Assembly: GCA_027488835.1 (NCBI GenBank)
Contig: JAIYAW010000002.1
Location: 1 to 64,000 of the forward strand
Length of the DNA: 64,000 bases
Reading direction: 5' to 3'
From: Bacteroidota bacterium
GTDB taxonomy: Bacteria > Bacteroidota > Bacteroidia > NS11-12g > UBA955
Shown here: positions 9,613 to 18,050 of the stretch, one piece after another
How positions within the stretch are numbered: the stretch's first letter is position 1
Layout of the letters: every line of letters begins with the position of its first letter
Position numbers and translations under genes: made by a program
The notes under the pieces: model-generated
Seen by the model: the letters and a program-made list of their open reading frames with translations, nothing else
What the model was told of the DNA's origin: nothing
Databases searched by the model: none

Positions 9613-10344
9613 TTAATTGCTGTTGTATCGGTTGTTTTTTTGTTTCCGCCTAAATTTTCCAATTACACGCACCAATAAAAGCGTATCAAAAATGGCTTTT
9701 TTCAAAATTGCCCAAGAAGCACCTTTGCTTTGACCATACATTCTTGGCAGGTATTTCGATTCAATTTCGATAATTTTACGCCCAAGGAAAAATAATTTTG
9801 CAGAAATTTCAGATTCAACCAAAGAGCTTCTGATCTCGAGGTTTAATTGTTCTAAATCCTGCTTTTTGTAAATCTTCACCCAATTTACATCCCTCAATTT
9901 TAGTCCTAAAAAAACAGCATTTATTTTTTTGTTAAACAGGGTTAAAATGTTTCTGAACAATGAATAAGTAGTGTTCTCAATTCTGTAAAATGAAACATAA
10001 TATCCTTGGTGAAAGGTTGGTACCAAGAATAATTCTTCGTAATCAAATTGACCATCGCCAGGGGTGTAAACCACATTTTCATTTTGCGCACTTGAGTAAA
10101 ATGTATGAAGAGCCTCCCCAATTCCTTTGTTTACTTCATGGGCTATGAGTTTTGCCTGAGGAATTGTAGCAATAGTTTTTAAAATTACTTCCTGAGAATT
10201 ATCGAAACTACCGTCATCAATCACCAATATTTCATAAGGATGTTGAAGCTTTTCCAATACAGCATGCGCTTTTTTAATGGTGTTTTCAATGTTTTCTTCC
10301 TCATTGTAGCACAGTATTCCCAGAGACCAGCTGTTTGTATTCAT
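9613..10344 (-). CDS. Glycosyltransferase family 2
   Basis: 243 residues. A GT-A fold is indicated by LGILCYNEEENIENTI at the N-terminus, LVIDDGSFDNS (nucleotide-sugar binding) and a metal site in TPGDGQFDYEE, where DxD is replaced by DGQFD. There are no clear membrane helices. It resembles dolichol-phosphate mannosyltransferase-like enzymes that transfer a sugar to a polyprenyl phosphate; donor and acceptor are unknown. The ATG at 10342-10344 is preferred over a TTG two codons upstream, because a -7 box lies just ahead. Confidence 0.8.
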   Translation of the reverse strand: MNTNSWSLGILCYNEEENIENTIKKAHAVLEKLQHPYEILVIDDGSFDNSQEVILKTIATIPQAKLIAHEVNKGIGEALHTFYSSAQNENVVYTPGDGQFDYEELFLVPTFHQGYYVSFYRIENTTYSLFRNILTLFNKKINAVFLGLKLRDVNWVKIYKKQDLEQLNLEIRSSLVESEISAKLFFLGRKIIEIESKYLPRMYGQSKGASWAILKKAIFDTLLLVRVIGKFRRKQKNNRYNSN

Positions 10345-10355
10345 CTTCAAAGGAT

Positions 10356-10363
10356 CAAAGTTA
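10356..10363 (-). promoter_or_regulatory. -7 box for the GT2 gene
   Basis: TAACTTTG on the minus strand, 11 nt before the ATG at 10344. It lies in the divergent gap shared with the acyltransferase gene. Confidence 0.5.
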
Positions 10364-10443
10364 TTGAACTTATTTTAGACTTAGAAAAAATCTTTGCTAA
10401 AATTCTGTTTGCAAATAATTCTGCAGGTTGTAATATTGTAATT

Positions 10444-10932
10444 ATGGAAATTTTAAACAAAGAAACTCCTTACCATTGCTTGAAAAATGTGCAAGTTGGC
10501 CCAAATACCAAGATATTTCAATTTGTAAATGCCTACAATTGCATCATTGGCGATGAAACCAAAGTGGGTGCCTTTGTTGAAATTCAAGGTGGTGTTATAA
10601 TTGGAAATAGGTGTAAAATTTCTAGCCATAGCTTTATTTGTGAGGGAGTAGAAATTGAGGATGGTGTTTTTGTGGGACATTCTGTTACCTTTATCAATGA
10701 TAGATTTCCGAAGGCAGTGACCGAAACCGGAGAATTGAAAACTGCCGATGATTGGATCATGGAAAAAACACTCATTAAAAAAGGAGCTTCTATAGGATCG
10801 GGTTCAACCATCATGAGCAATATCACCATAGGTGAAAATTCCATCGTGGGAGCGGGGTCGGTAGTTACAAAAGACGTTCCTGCCGGGGCAACTGTTGTTG
10901 GAAACCCTGCTCGGATTTACGTTAAAAAGTAA
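10444..10932 (+). CDS. Hexapeptide-repeat acyltransferase
   Basis: 162 residues forming a left-handed beta helix: repeated I/V-G-x-x-x-x hexads run from NVQVGPNTKIFQFVNAYNCIIGDETKVGAF to the end. The C-terminal signature ENSIVGAGSVVTKDVPAGATVVGNPAR is typical of WbbJ/FdtC/WlbB-type sugar N- or O-acetyltransferases. It most likely acetylates an amino-sugar nucleotide for a surface polysaccharide, in keeping with the divergent glycosyltransferase next door. The ATG at 10444 gives the usual length; a longer N-terminal reading has no family match. The substrate is unknown. Confidence 0.82.
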   Translation: MEILNKETPYHCLKNVQVGPNTKIFQFVNAYNCIIGDETKVGAFVEIQGGVIIGNRCKISSHSFICEGVEIEDGVFVGHSVTFINDRFPKAVTETGELKTADDWIMEKTLIKKGASIGSGSTIMSNITIGENSIVGAGSVVTKDVPAGATVVGNPARIYVKK

Positions 10933-11532
10933 TTACCCTGGAAAGATTGTCCAACAATTGATTATTTCTCCATCGAACAAATAATGGACATTCATTTTCG
11001 TTGGTTTACCCAATAAAAAATTTGCATCAATCACACCTTCCGAACCTATTTCAAAGGGTAGGATCTGCATGTGTTTTTGAAAATCAACTTCCTTTTTACC
11101 ATAAGCTTTGTAAATGGCTTCTTTAGCGCTCCAAATAGCCAATAAGTATGGAATTTCATTTTCGGTAGGAATAAAATCACATTCATCTTCCCTGCAAAAT
11201 TTGTGCTTTATTTTCAAGAGTTGAGGTCTTAAATACTCTATGTCGACACCAATTTTCAAAGATTTATGCTCACCCCAAAAAATTAGATTTTTGGCGTGGC
11301 TGTAGTTCATATTCAAATTTTCTGAATTTAAATACGGCTTTCCGTAATCATCTTTTTGCAATTGCGTATTGGGATGAAGTATCTTGATAATCTCATTTAC
11401 TGACGATTTTTCTAATTCCCGCGCACTGTTTTTTATGCTATTTTCTGCGTAAATTTGGGAACTTTCCTTTTGCATTTCCCACAAATAAAGAGATGCTCCA
11501 GAAACACATTGCCAGTTTTTAATCAACGCCAT
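10933..11532 (-). CDS. 4'-phosphopantetheinyl transferase (Sfp family)
   Basis: 199 residues. The two PPTase signatures are clear: IGVDIEYLRP and WSAKEAIYKAYGKKE. These bind CoA and Mg2+ and move the phosphopantetheine arm onto a carrier-protein serine. The length and N-terminus fit the Sfp/Gsp group rather than the shorter AcpS. It starts at the ATG 11530-11532, two bases of which are shared with the ATG of the divergent WD40 gene. It is convergent with the acyltransferase, the two stop codons abutting at 10932/10933. Confidence 0.87.
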   Translation of the reverse strand: MALIKNWQCVSGASLYLWEMQKESSQIYAENSIKNSARELEKSSVNEIIKILHPNTQLQKDDYGKPYLNSENLNMNYSHAKNLIFWGEHKSLKIGVDIEYLRPQLLKIKHKFCREDECDFIPTENEIPYLLAIWSAKEAIYKAYGKKEVDFQKHMQILPFEIGSEGVIDANFLLGKPTKMNVHYLFDGEIINCWTIFPG

Positions 11533-12415
11533 GCCCACAAAGTTACAAGTTTCTTTGTTACAGAATTACAACGGACATAAACAATCGGTTTATTGTCTTT
11601 GCAGTGATTTAAACGGTGGTTTTTTTTCGGGGGGATCAGATGGTTACGTAATTCATTGGCAAATTGGTAATAACAATGATGGAAAGCTTTTCGCAACCGT
11701 TCCTGAGGCCATATACACGATGACGCTTATTCCAAAATTAAACATAATATTGGTTGGAGGACAATCTGGTACTATGTATTATCTAAAGCAAGGAAATGCT
11801 CCAATATCTCAGAAGTTACATAACAAAGGCATTTTTGGGATACATGTAATTTCTGAGGATCAAATACTTACCGTGGGCGGTGATGGTATTTTGAAAGTGT
11901 CAGATTGGTATACCCGAATTCACAAATCAATTCAGCTATCGGCCCAAAGTTTAAGGGCCATTCAACCCTCAGAAACTGGGTTTTATATTGGAAGTTCAGA
12001 TGGGAATATCTATGTTTTGAATGCAGATTTTGAATTAAAGGAAACCCAAAAGGCCCACGGAAATAGCGTTTTTGCATTAGAAAGATCAAACAACCACTTG
12101 ATTTCTGGGGGCAGAGATGCGAAATTAAAAGTGTGGAATGAAAAGGGAGAAAATACACACGCTATTGATGCACATTGGTTTACCATTCATTCAATAAAAT
12201 CAAACAATACACATACTTTTTTAGTTACAACAAGTATGGATAAAACAATTCGTTTGTGGAATGCTCAAGATTTTTCTTTAATCAAAGTAATTGACAATGT
12301 AAAATTTGAAGGACATAAAAGCTCGGTAAATGGTTGTGTGTGGTTAAGTGACACTATGTTTGTGACTTGCAGTGACGATAGGAGTATAAAGTGTTGGCAA
12401 ATAAAAAATACCTAA
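11531..12415 (+). CDS. WD40 repeat protein
   Basis: 294 residues without signal peptide or membrane helix, so probably cytoplasmic. Beta-propeller blades can be followed from GHKQSVYCLCSD to the last DRSIKCWQIKN. Blade ends include YVIHWQIG, LKVWNEKG, IRLWNAQD and IKCWQIK, with GH dipeptides before several blades; about six or seven blades in all. WD40 propellers are protein-interaction platforms, and no enzymatic motif is seen. Start ATG 11531-11533 overlaps the divergent PPTase start by two bases. I see no -7 box on this strand. Confidence 0.82.
   Translation: MPTKLQVSLLQNYNGHKQSVYCLCSDLNGGFFSGGSDGYVIHWQIGNNNDGKLFATVPEAIYTMTLIPKLNIILVGGQSGTMYYLKQGNAPISQKLHNKGIFGIHVISEDQILTVGGDGILKVSDWYTRIHKSIQLSAQSLRAIQPSETGFYIGSSDGNIYVLNADFELKETQKAHGNSVFALERSNNHLISGGRDAKLKVWNEKGENTHAIDAHWFTIHSIKSNNTHTFLVTTSMDKTIRLWNAQDFSLIKVIDNVKFEGHKSSVNGCVWLSDTMFVTCSDDRSIKCWQIKNT
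11538..11545 (-). promoter_or_regulatory. -7 box for the PPTase gene
   Basis: TAACTTTG on the minus strand, 5 nt before the PPTase ATG and lying inside the first codons of the WD40 gene on the other strand. It predicts a leaderless PPTase transcript. Confidence 0.55.
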
Positions 12416-12439
12416 ATAAATACTTTCAATTTTGAATTG

Positions 12440-12447
12440 TAATTTTG
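12440..12447 (+). promoter_or_regulatory. -7 box for the 12455 gene
   Basis: TAATTTTG, 7 nt before the ATG; matches TAnnTTTG. No -33 TTG at normal spacing. Confidence 0.5.
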
Positions 12448-12454
12448 CCGTCGA

Positions 12455-13360
12455 ATGAGAATTTTGTTGCTGTCTTTGTGTTTCTTTTTCGCGGTTGATA
12501 TTGCTCAAGGATTTTCTTCCTTGCCTGATTCAACGGCTACTGACACGTCTAGATACACTACGCCAACAGATAACCACCATTGCTACCGCTATATTTTTAT
12601 GCAATCGGGCATTAGTTTACCTGCAAAAACCCTGTATTATCACAATTTTAATTTTTTCATGAATGATTTCCAATATGGAATCACAAATAACCTCAATGTT
12701 TCTGCAGGAGTTGTGCTGCCTCTTTATTTCTATGCATCGCCGAAATACTCGGTAGACGTTGAACATAACCAGCGATTGTTAATAGGCGATATAGCCATTA
12801 CCAGTTTGTTTTTGAAAGATCCGCGAAAAGCGAAAATGAATGTTTTGTACGCAGGATATTCTTATGGAGATGATTACAATCATTTTACCGTTTGTATGGG
12901 TTATTTTACAGCGAATTTCTCTCCAGATGGATCTCTCATGTATAATATTGGGGGCAGTAAAAAATTGACTTCAACTGTGTACCTAATTGGTGAACTTTGG
13001 TTCAACACAGGAACTCAAAGGATATTAAATGTTTCTCAATGGGTATTTGATGAAAATGGCAATAGAACTTTGGTTGATCCCTCAAATCCATTAGCATCTC
13101 CATATAAAACAAACTCAGTCAATAAAATAGTCAACAGAACTACGCTTTTTGCAAATATTCAATTGAGGTTAATAAGCAATAAGAACGATACCAAAAGTTG
13201 GTCGTTTGGATTGGCTTATTATTCTAATTTTGGAGGAGAATACGATAACCAAAGTAGCGATGGTAATGCACAACGTTTAACAAATTATTTCAGTTTTCCC
13301 GTTCCAAGTGTTAGTTTTACTCAGAAAATTGGTAAAGTGGAACCTAAGCTGCGATTTTAA
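12455..13360 (+). CDS. Secreted, probably outer-membrane, protein of unknown function
   Basis: 301 residues. An N-terminal signal peptide (MRILLLSLCFFFAVDIAQG) precedes a mature part rich in aromatic residues and alternating hydrophobic strands (for example LNVSAGVVLPLYFYASPKY, SWSFGLAYYSNFGGEY), and the chain ends in F. This is the look of an outer-membrane beta-barrel. I do not recognise the family. It has its own -7 box and stands between the WD40 gene and dcd, with no functional link visible. Confidence 0.7.
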   Translation: MRILLLSLCFFFAVDIAQGFSSLPDSTATDTSRYTTPTDNHHCYRYIFMQSGISLPAKTLYYHNFNFFMNDFQYGITNNLNVSAGVVLPLYFYASPKYSVDVEHNQRLLIGDIAITSLFLKDPRKAKMNVLYAGYSYGDDYNHFTVCMGYFTANFSPDGSLMYNIGGSKKLTSTVYLIGELWFNTGTQRILNVSQWVFDENGNRTLVDPSNPLASPYKTNSVNKIVNRTTLFANIQLRLISNKNDTKSWSFGLAYYSNFGGEYDNQSSDGNAQRLTNYFSFPVPSVSFTQKIGKVEPKLRF

Positions 13361-13389
13361 GTCGGTATTATTTTTACTTTTAAAAATCT

Positions 13390-13397
13390 TATATTTG
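13390..13397 (+). promoter_or_regulatory. -7 box for dcd
   Basis: TATATTTG, 4 nt before the dcd ATG; the transcript should be leaderless. Confidence 0.6.
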
Positions 13398-13401
13398 CCC
13401 T

Positions 13402-13938
13402 ATGATTTTATCAGATTCACGTATACTTGAAGAAATGGAGAAAGGAACAATTGTTGTGGCTCCATACAATAGAGATTGTTTGGGTAGCAACAGTTATGAT
13501 GTGCATTTGGGTAAATATTTGGCATTATATACCGATACGGAATTGGATGCAAAAAAACACAACACCATTGAACATTTTGAAATTCCTGAGGAGGGTTTTC
13601 TTTTGATGCCAGATAAGTTTTATTTGGGAGTTACGGAAGAATACACTGAAAGTCATGCGCACATTCCTTTTTTGGAGGGAAAAAGCAGCACTGGTCGATT
13701 GGGTATCGATATACACGCAACAGCAGGTAAAGGTGATGTAGGGTTCTGCGGAAACTGGACCTTAGAAATTTCTGTTAAAATGCCAGTTAGGGTTTATGCT
13801 GGAATGCCAATTGGACAGTTGATTTATTTCCCTGCCGATGGTGAAATATTGGTTCCATACAACACCAAGAAAAATGCAAAATACAGTGGCCAACCAAACC
13901 GCCCTGTAGAAAGCATGATGTGGAAAAACAAGTTCTAG
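13402..13938 (+). CDS. dcd: dCTP deaminase
   Basis: 178 residues of the trimeric dUTPase/dCTP deaminase fold. The signature EGKSSTGRLGIDIHATAGKG and then NWTLEIS carry the serine, arginine and catalytic glutamate expected for Dcd. By recall of the E. coli enzyme, an Arg that contacts the triphosphate appears here as Lys in AGKGD. It converts dCTP to dUTP as the first step to dTMP. Whether it also hydrolyses dUTP, as in bifunctional archaeal enzymes, cannot be decided from sequence alone. Monocistronic. Confidence 0.88.
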   Translation: MILSDSRILEEMEKGTIVVAPYNRDCLGSNSYDVHLGKYLALYTDTELDAKKHNTIEHFEIPEEGFLLMPDKFYLGVTEEYTESHAHIPFLEGKSSTGRLGIDIHATAGKGDVGFCGNWTLEISVKMPVRVYAGMPIGQLIYFPADGEILVPYNTKKNAKYSGQPNRPVESMMWKNKF

Positions 13939-13950
13939 CTGAATTGAAAT

Positions 13951-13978
13951 AAAAATCCCCCTCCAAAAGGAGAGGGAT
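13951..13978 (-). terminator. Terminator downstream of the rpsP operon
   Basis: Stem ATCCCCCTCC / GGAGAGGGAT (one mismatch) with an AAAA loop. A T-tract follows on the minus strand only, so it ends the leftward operon that finishes at 14095. It may also act weakly on dcd. Confidence 0.6.
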
Positions 13979-14094
13979 AAACCAAATTTATTATCATATG
14001 AAAATCTCCACAATGTCTATGATGTTGCAAATTTCGCGAACATTTAATACTCAATCAGAAGATTTCGGTTAACGCTTATTAATTATCGTTATTC

Positions 14095-14613
14095 CTATAT
14101 TTTTCTTTTTATTCCTTGGCTTTCAATAATGGATTCCTCTAATTTTTCGAGGATATTGAAAACAGCAGGACATATTTCTGCATTTTTTGCTCCCAAATGA
14201 AGATATGTATGCATTTTTCTATGATTGGTATGTGGGTAATCTCTGCATGCTTTAGGACGGTCATCGTAAACGTGACAGTAGTTGTCGTTTCCTAAGAATG
14301 GGCAAGGTGCAGATTTTAAAGCATAGATGCCATCGGTATCCATAAATAAATACTTTTCTATAAAAGCACCCGGTTTCATTTTAAGTGCAATACTCAAACG
14401 CTCAATGTCCTTATCAAAAAACATTGGGCTAGTTGTTTTGCAACAATTGCCGCAATCAAGGCAATCAATTTTTTTAAATGCTTCATCATGGTACTTTCCG
14501 AAAATTTCATCTAAATCTTTAGGTGGCTTGGCTTTGAGTTTCAAAAGCATCGCCTTCAATGGTTTGCCCCATTGTTTTACGCGCAATGGCAATTCAGAAG
14601 GGGAAAGTAACAT
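14095..14613 (-). CDS. YkgJ-family cysteine-cluster protein
   Basis: 172 residues. Eight cysteines are arranged as in the zinc/iron-chelating YkgJ/Fe-S oxidoreductase family: CLDCGNCC at residues 51-58, then C104, C113, C123 and C148 within APCPFL, YCHVY, KACRDYP and EICP. Biochemical function is not established for the family; metal binding is likely. Last gene of the rpsP operon, 1 nt after the pseudouridine synthase gene. Confidence 0.85.
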   Translation of the reverse strand: MLLSPSELPLRVKQWGKPLKAMLLKLKAKPPKDLDEIFGKYHDEAFKKIDCLDCGNCCKTTSPMFFDKDIERLSIALKMKPGAFIEKYLFMDTDGIYALKSAPCPFLGNDNYCHVYDDRPKACRDYPHTNHRKMHTYLHLGAKNAEICPAVFNILEKLEESIIESQGIKRKI

Positions 14614-14614
14614 A

Positions 14615-15325
14615 TTAATATTGGTCGTATTTTTCTAATAACTTCAAGAAAACGGCAAAGTCTTTTGGATATTCCGTTTCTACTTTCACGCGACTACCGT
14701 CGAGATCGTTGAATTCTAAACTTTTGGCATGTAAAGCAAAACGGGTAATCAAATCGGTGTCTTCTCCTGAAATTTTCCTTTTGATTGTACTCAATTTTGG
14801 TATGATACTTCTATACAAAGTGTCCCCTGAAATTTTGGCATTTTGCGAAGCCAAATGCACCCTTATTTGGTGAAGTCGACCTGTTTTAGGTTCACACTCC
14901 AACAAAGTAAAGTGTTTGTATAATTTCAGTGTTTGGAACCGCGTTTGTGCGGGTTTTCCATTTATTTTATCAATTCTAATTTTGCCTATTTGTTCAGTAT
15001 TAATAGGCAAATCAATCCATAAATCTTCAAATGCAACCCTGCCATCGGCAATTGCGTGATATTTTTTTTGTACAGTTCTATGTTCAAACTGAAGGGTCAA
15101 ATGTTTGAAAGCTTCTAAGTTCTTAGCAATGAGCAATGCCCCAGAAGTTTCGCGATCAATTCTATGACATAAAATTGCATCAGGCCAAAAACGGCGGCTC
15201 CAGTCCATCACAGATTCGGCGGTAAATTTACCTCTTTCTGGTAAAGACGGAACAAATGGTGGTTTGTTAATTACCAACCATTCATCGGTTTCTTTTACAA
15301 TGGTAATTGTGTGTTTTTGGCTCAT
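14615..15325 (-). CDS. RluA-family RNA pseudouridine synthase
   Basis: 236 residues. The catalytic motif CHRIDRETSG gives Asp57 as the nucleophile, and the second motif GRLHQIRVHLA is present. There is no N-terminal S4 domain. It isomerises specific uridines in rRNA or tRNA to pseudouridine; which site cannot be told from sequence. It overlaps the upstream exonuclease gene by 4 nt (ATGA), so translation is coupled. Confidence 0.88.
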   Translation of the reverse strand: MSQKHTITIVKETDEWLVINKPPFVPSLPERGKFTAESVMDWSRRFWPDAILCHRIDRETSGALLIAKNLEAFKHLTLQFEHRTVQKKYHAIADGRVAFEDLWIDLPINTEQIGKIRIDKINGKPAQTRFQTLKLYKHFTLLECEPKTGRLHQIRVHLASQNAKISGDTLYRSIIPKLSTIKRKISGEDTDLITRFALHAKSLEFNDLDGSRVKVETEYPKDFAVFLKLLEKYDQY

Positions 15326-16089
15326 TCGTTTCTAAGGCTTAATCGAATTCTAGTAAGAACCATTTTAGTTTGTTGAGGGAAATCTCCATCCATCATCCAT
15401 TTGTAATAGCTTGGTTCGTTTTTTAGAATTTCTTTCACAGATTTTCCTCTGTGTTTTCCAAAGTTAAAAACTGTTTCTCCTTTGTTATCAATAATCAAGC
15501 GACCTGCTAGGTCAGCCAAATTACTTTGACCACTCATTTTATGTAGTCCCTCTATATCATGAGGGATATCATCATAGCGTTCAATTTGTGCTTTTAGTAC
15601 TTGCCAAGTAGCCACAGTATCTGCTTCAGCTGAATGCGCATTTTCTAGGTCTTGTTCACAGTAGAATTTCAAAGCTGCCTTTAAATTTCGGGGTTCCTTA
15701 AAATGATAAATTCTTTGCGCGTCAATAAATTTGCGTTTTTCAATATCAAAATCAATTCCTGCACGGTAGAATTCTTCAACAAGCAAAGGGAAATCAAATT
15801 TATTGGAGTTAAATCCCCCAAAATCACAATCCTTTAAAAAGTTATTTATTTCGATGGCAAGCGTTTTGAAAATGGGTTTGTCTGCAACGTCGGCATCGTA
15901 AATTCCATGTACTTCACTGGCCCCTGAAGGAATAGGCATTTCGGGATTCACGCGGTAGGTGCGAATTTCTTCTTGCCCATCGGGGTTAACCTTTAACATG
16001 CAAATTTCTACAATACGGTCTGCTGTGACACTGATTCCAGTAGTTTCCAAATCGAAGACCACCAAGGGGCGTTTTAATTGAAGTTTCAT
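15322..16089 (-). CDS. DnaQ-like 3'-5' exonuclease
   Basis: 255 residues. DEDDh exonuclease motifs: FDLETTG (Asp13, Glu15) for ExoI, the GFNSNKFDFPLL stretch for ExoII, and HSAEAD for ExoIII. The C-terminal 60 residues (FGKHRGKSVKEILKNEPSYYKWM) form the small domain often fused to such exonucleases in Bacteroidota. It resembles the polymerase III epsilon subunit but is not proven to be the proofreading subunit. Overlaps trmD and the pseudouridine synthase gene by 4 nt each. Confidence 0.85.
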   Translation of the reverse strand: MKLQLKRPLVVFDLETTGISVTADRIVEICMLKVNPDGQEEIRTYRVNPEMPIPSGASEVHGIYDADVADKPIFKTLAIEINNFLKDCDFGGFNSNKFDFPLLVEEFYRAGIDFDIEKRKFIDAQRIYHFKEPRNLKAALKFYCEQDLENAHSAEADTVATWQVLKAQIERYDDIPHDIEGLHKMSGQSNLADLAGRLIIDNKGETVFNFGKHRGKSVKEILKNEPSYYKWMMDGDFPQQTKMVLTRIRLSLRNE

Positions 16090-16769
16090 TCTTTGTTTTT
16101 TAATAAATCGGGTCGCAATTTTTCAGTTCTTTCAATAGATTGTTCGAAGCGCCATTCGTCAATTAATTTGTGATTCCCGCTCAAAAGTACTTTCGGAACA
16201 GTGAGGTCTTGGAATGTTTCAGGGCGGGTAAATAAAGGTGGGGCAAGCAAATTATCTTGAAATGAATCTGAGAGTGCAGATTCTTCATTTCCAATAACGC
16301 CTGGTATCAGGCGAACAATTGCATCTACAATTGCGCACGCTGCAATTTCACCTCCGCTGAGCACGAAATCGCCCAGTGAAATTTCTTTGGTTACATAAAT
16401 ATCGCGGATACGGTGGTCAATGCCTTTGTAATGTCCACAAATAAAAATGATATTATCAACCAGGGAAAGGGTATTGGCCATTTTCTGATCAAAAGTTTCA
16501 CCATCGGGGGTGAGGTATATAATTTCGTTGTAATGGGTGTCTTTTTTGAGGGACTCAATGCATTGTGCGAGGGGTTCAGGCATGAGCACCATGCCGGCAC
16601 CACCACCAAAAGGACTGTCGTCTATTTGTTGGTATTTACCTATTCCAAAATCGTGTAGGTTATGGAAATTTATCTCCACTAGTCCTTTGTTCACAGCTCT
16701 TTTGGGAATGCTATTGGTAAGCGGGCTAATGAGTAAATCTGGTACTGCTGAAATGATATCAATCTTCAT
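16086..16769 (-). CDS. trmD: tRNA (guanine-N1-)-methyltransferase
   Basis: 227 residues of the SPOUT knot fold. Diagnostic segments are DDSPFGGGAGMV, ICGHYKGIDHRI and EISLGDFVLSGGE. TrmD methylates G37 of tRNAs reading codons that begin with C, using S-adenosylmethionine, and prevents +1 frameshifting. It overlaps rimM by 11 nt at its start and the exonuclease gene by 4 nt at its end. Confidence 0.95.
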   Translation of the reverse strand: MKIDIISAVPDLLISPLTNSIPKRAVNKGLVEINFHNLHDFGIGKYQQIDDSPFGGGAGMVLMPEPLAQCIESLKKDTHYNEIIYLTPDGETFDQKMANTLSLVDNIIFICGHYKGIDHRIRDIYVTKEISLGDFVLSGGEIAACAIVDAIVRLIPGVIGNEESALSDSFQDNLLAPPLFTRPETFQDLTVPKVLLSGNHKLIDEWRFEQSIERTEKLRPDLLKNKE

Positions 16770-17274
16770 ATTCTTCTGGATTTATAAGTCCTTCAGGAAG
16801 TGTCATTTTCAAAGTTCGTAAATCTTCGTTTAAATTGATAATCCAATCTTCAATTAAAGGGATTAATATTTCGCGATTTTCGCCAATAACAACTAGCATT
16901 GGATGTCCAGGGTATTCTTCAATTGCTTTGATATCGCCAATGAGGTGATCGAATTGGTCGTTAAGCACAAATCCTTCTAAACCATTGGTTGTGGTTGATT
17001 CGTGGTCAATATCGAAGGCGATTGCAATTTCTTTCCCAACAAGATCCAAGGCTTGTAATTCAGAATCTACAAATTGCAGTTTGACAATTTGTTTTGTTGT
17101 GTTGAGTGATTCAATAAGAAAGGGGACACCTTTTTGGTCGATTATGACAAAAAGGTAATCCCCTTCATAGATTTCATCGTAAAACGATGAAATGATTGAA
17201 ATATTTAAATTGCCTTTAAACCCGTGTTTGGAAACGATTTTCCCAACGATTGTGGTTTTGGGAGGCAACATCAT
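16759..17274 (-). CDS. rimM: Ribosome maturation factor RimM
   Basis: 171 residues: an N-terminal beta-barrel (VGKIVSKHGFKGNLNISI) and a C-terminal PRC-barrel (EEYPGHPMLVV through ILIPLIEDWI). RimM binds S19 and assists maturation of the 30S head. The rpsP-rimM-trmD order is the widespread bacterial one. Two ATGs stand in tandem at 17269-17274; I use the first. Confidence 0.92.
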   Translation of the reverse strand: MMLPPKTTIVGKIVSKHGFKGNLNISIISSFYDEIYEGDYLFVIIDQKGVPFLIESLNTTKQIVKLQFVDSELQALDLVGKEIAIAFDIDHESTTTNGLEGFVLNDQFDHLIGDIKAIEEYPGHPMLVVIGENREILIPLIEDWIINLNEDLRTLKMTLPEGLINPEEYED

Positions 17275-17282
17275 ACCGTGAA

Positions 17283-17963
17283 TTATTCAGCGGCGGTTTC
17301 TTCGCTTGTAGCTTCTTCAGAAGAAGTTTCTTCGCTAGTTTCAGTAGGTGCAGCAACTTCTTCAGATGCAACAACAACTTCTTCAGCAGCAACTGCAACT
17401 TCTTCGGCAGTTTCAACTACTTCTTCTGTTGTGTCCGTAACTGTTTCGGTAGTGTCAGCAACTTCTTCGGTAGCTTCTATTGCTTCTTCAGCAACTTCTT
17501 CTACTACTGTGTTTTTCGCTTCGATTTTCGCAGCGATGCTTTCTTTACGTTTGGTTTCTGCTTTCATCGCATCGGCTTTAATCTGAGCAGCAGTGTTTGC
17601 CAATCCAGATTTTTTAGCTTCAACTTTCGCATCTTTCTCACTCATCCAGGCTGCAAATTTTTTGTCAGCATCTTCTTGAGTAATTGCACCTTTGTTTACA
17701 CCAACTTGTAAGTGTTTTTTGTAAGCGGCACCTTTGTACGAAAGAATCGCACGGGCGGTGTCAGTTGGTTGAGCTCCATTCAAAAGCCATTGAGCGGCTT
17801 TGTTAACGTCTAGGTCGATGGTTGCAGGATTGGTGATGGGGTTGTACGTACCGATTTTTTCGATAAAACGGCCATCCCTCGGAGCACGTGAGTCCGCCAC
17901 CACAATGTGATAGAAAGCACGTTTTTTTCTTCCGTGTCTTTGCAATCTAATCTTTGTTGCCAT
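17283..17963 (-). CDS. rpsP: Ribosomal protein bS16 with a long acidic tail
   Basis: 226 residues. The first 85-90 are ordinary S16 ([39 protein letters not shown]). An Ala/Lys-rich stretch follows to about 145, then some 80 residues of low-complexity Glu/Ala/Val/Thr with repeating EEV, AEEV and [10 protein letters not shown] units. S16 is normally 80-100 residues; tails occur in other Bacteroidota, but this one is long and very acidic next to a basic RNA-binding core. First gene of the operon reading to 14095. Confidence 0.95.
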   Translation of the reverse strand: MATKIRLQRHGRKKRAFYHIVVADSRAPRDGRFIEKIGTYNPITNPATIDLDVNKAAQWLLNGAQPTDTARAILSYKGAAYKKHLQVGVNKGAITQEDADKKFAAWMSEKDAKVEAKKSGLANTAAQIKADAMKAETKRKESIAAKIEAKNTVVEEVAEEAIEATEEVADTTETVTDTTEEVVETAEEVAVAAEEVVVASEEVAAPTETSEETSSEEATSEETAAE

Positions 17964-17995
17964 AGTTTTTTTGTTTTAAATATCTTTAGTTAAAA

Positions 17996-18016
17996 TCCCA
18001 TTTCTCCAAAATGGGA
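17996..18016 (-). promoter_or_regulatory. 5' leader hairpin of the rpsP operon
   Basis: TCCCATTT at the very start of the predicted transcript pairs with AAATGGGA over a 5-nt loop, giving an 8-bp stem. The rpsP leader is about 50 nt, long for this genome. The hairpin could protect the 5' end or serve feedback control. Confidence 0.5.
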
Positions 18017-18019
18017 GTG

Positions 18020-18050
18020 CAAAGATAGTGAATTATTTAATAAATAACAA
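18020..18050 (-). promoter_or_regulatory. Promoter of the rpsP operon
   Basis: On the minus strand, TTG (18050-18048) and TATCTTTG (18027-18020), 20 nt apart. Full match to the Bacteroidota consensus. Confidence 0.75.

Noticed and set aside
10240-10443. A longer reading of the hexapeptide acyltransferase.
   Set aside because: The extra residues are antisense to the glycosyltransferase start and lack the hexad pattern.
17224-17711. Ser/Ala- and Phe-rich frames on the plus strand over rpsP.
   Set aside because: They are the antisense image of the low-complexity S16 tail.
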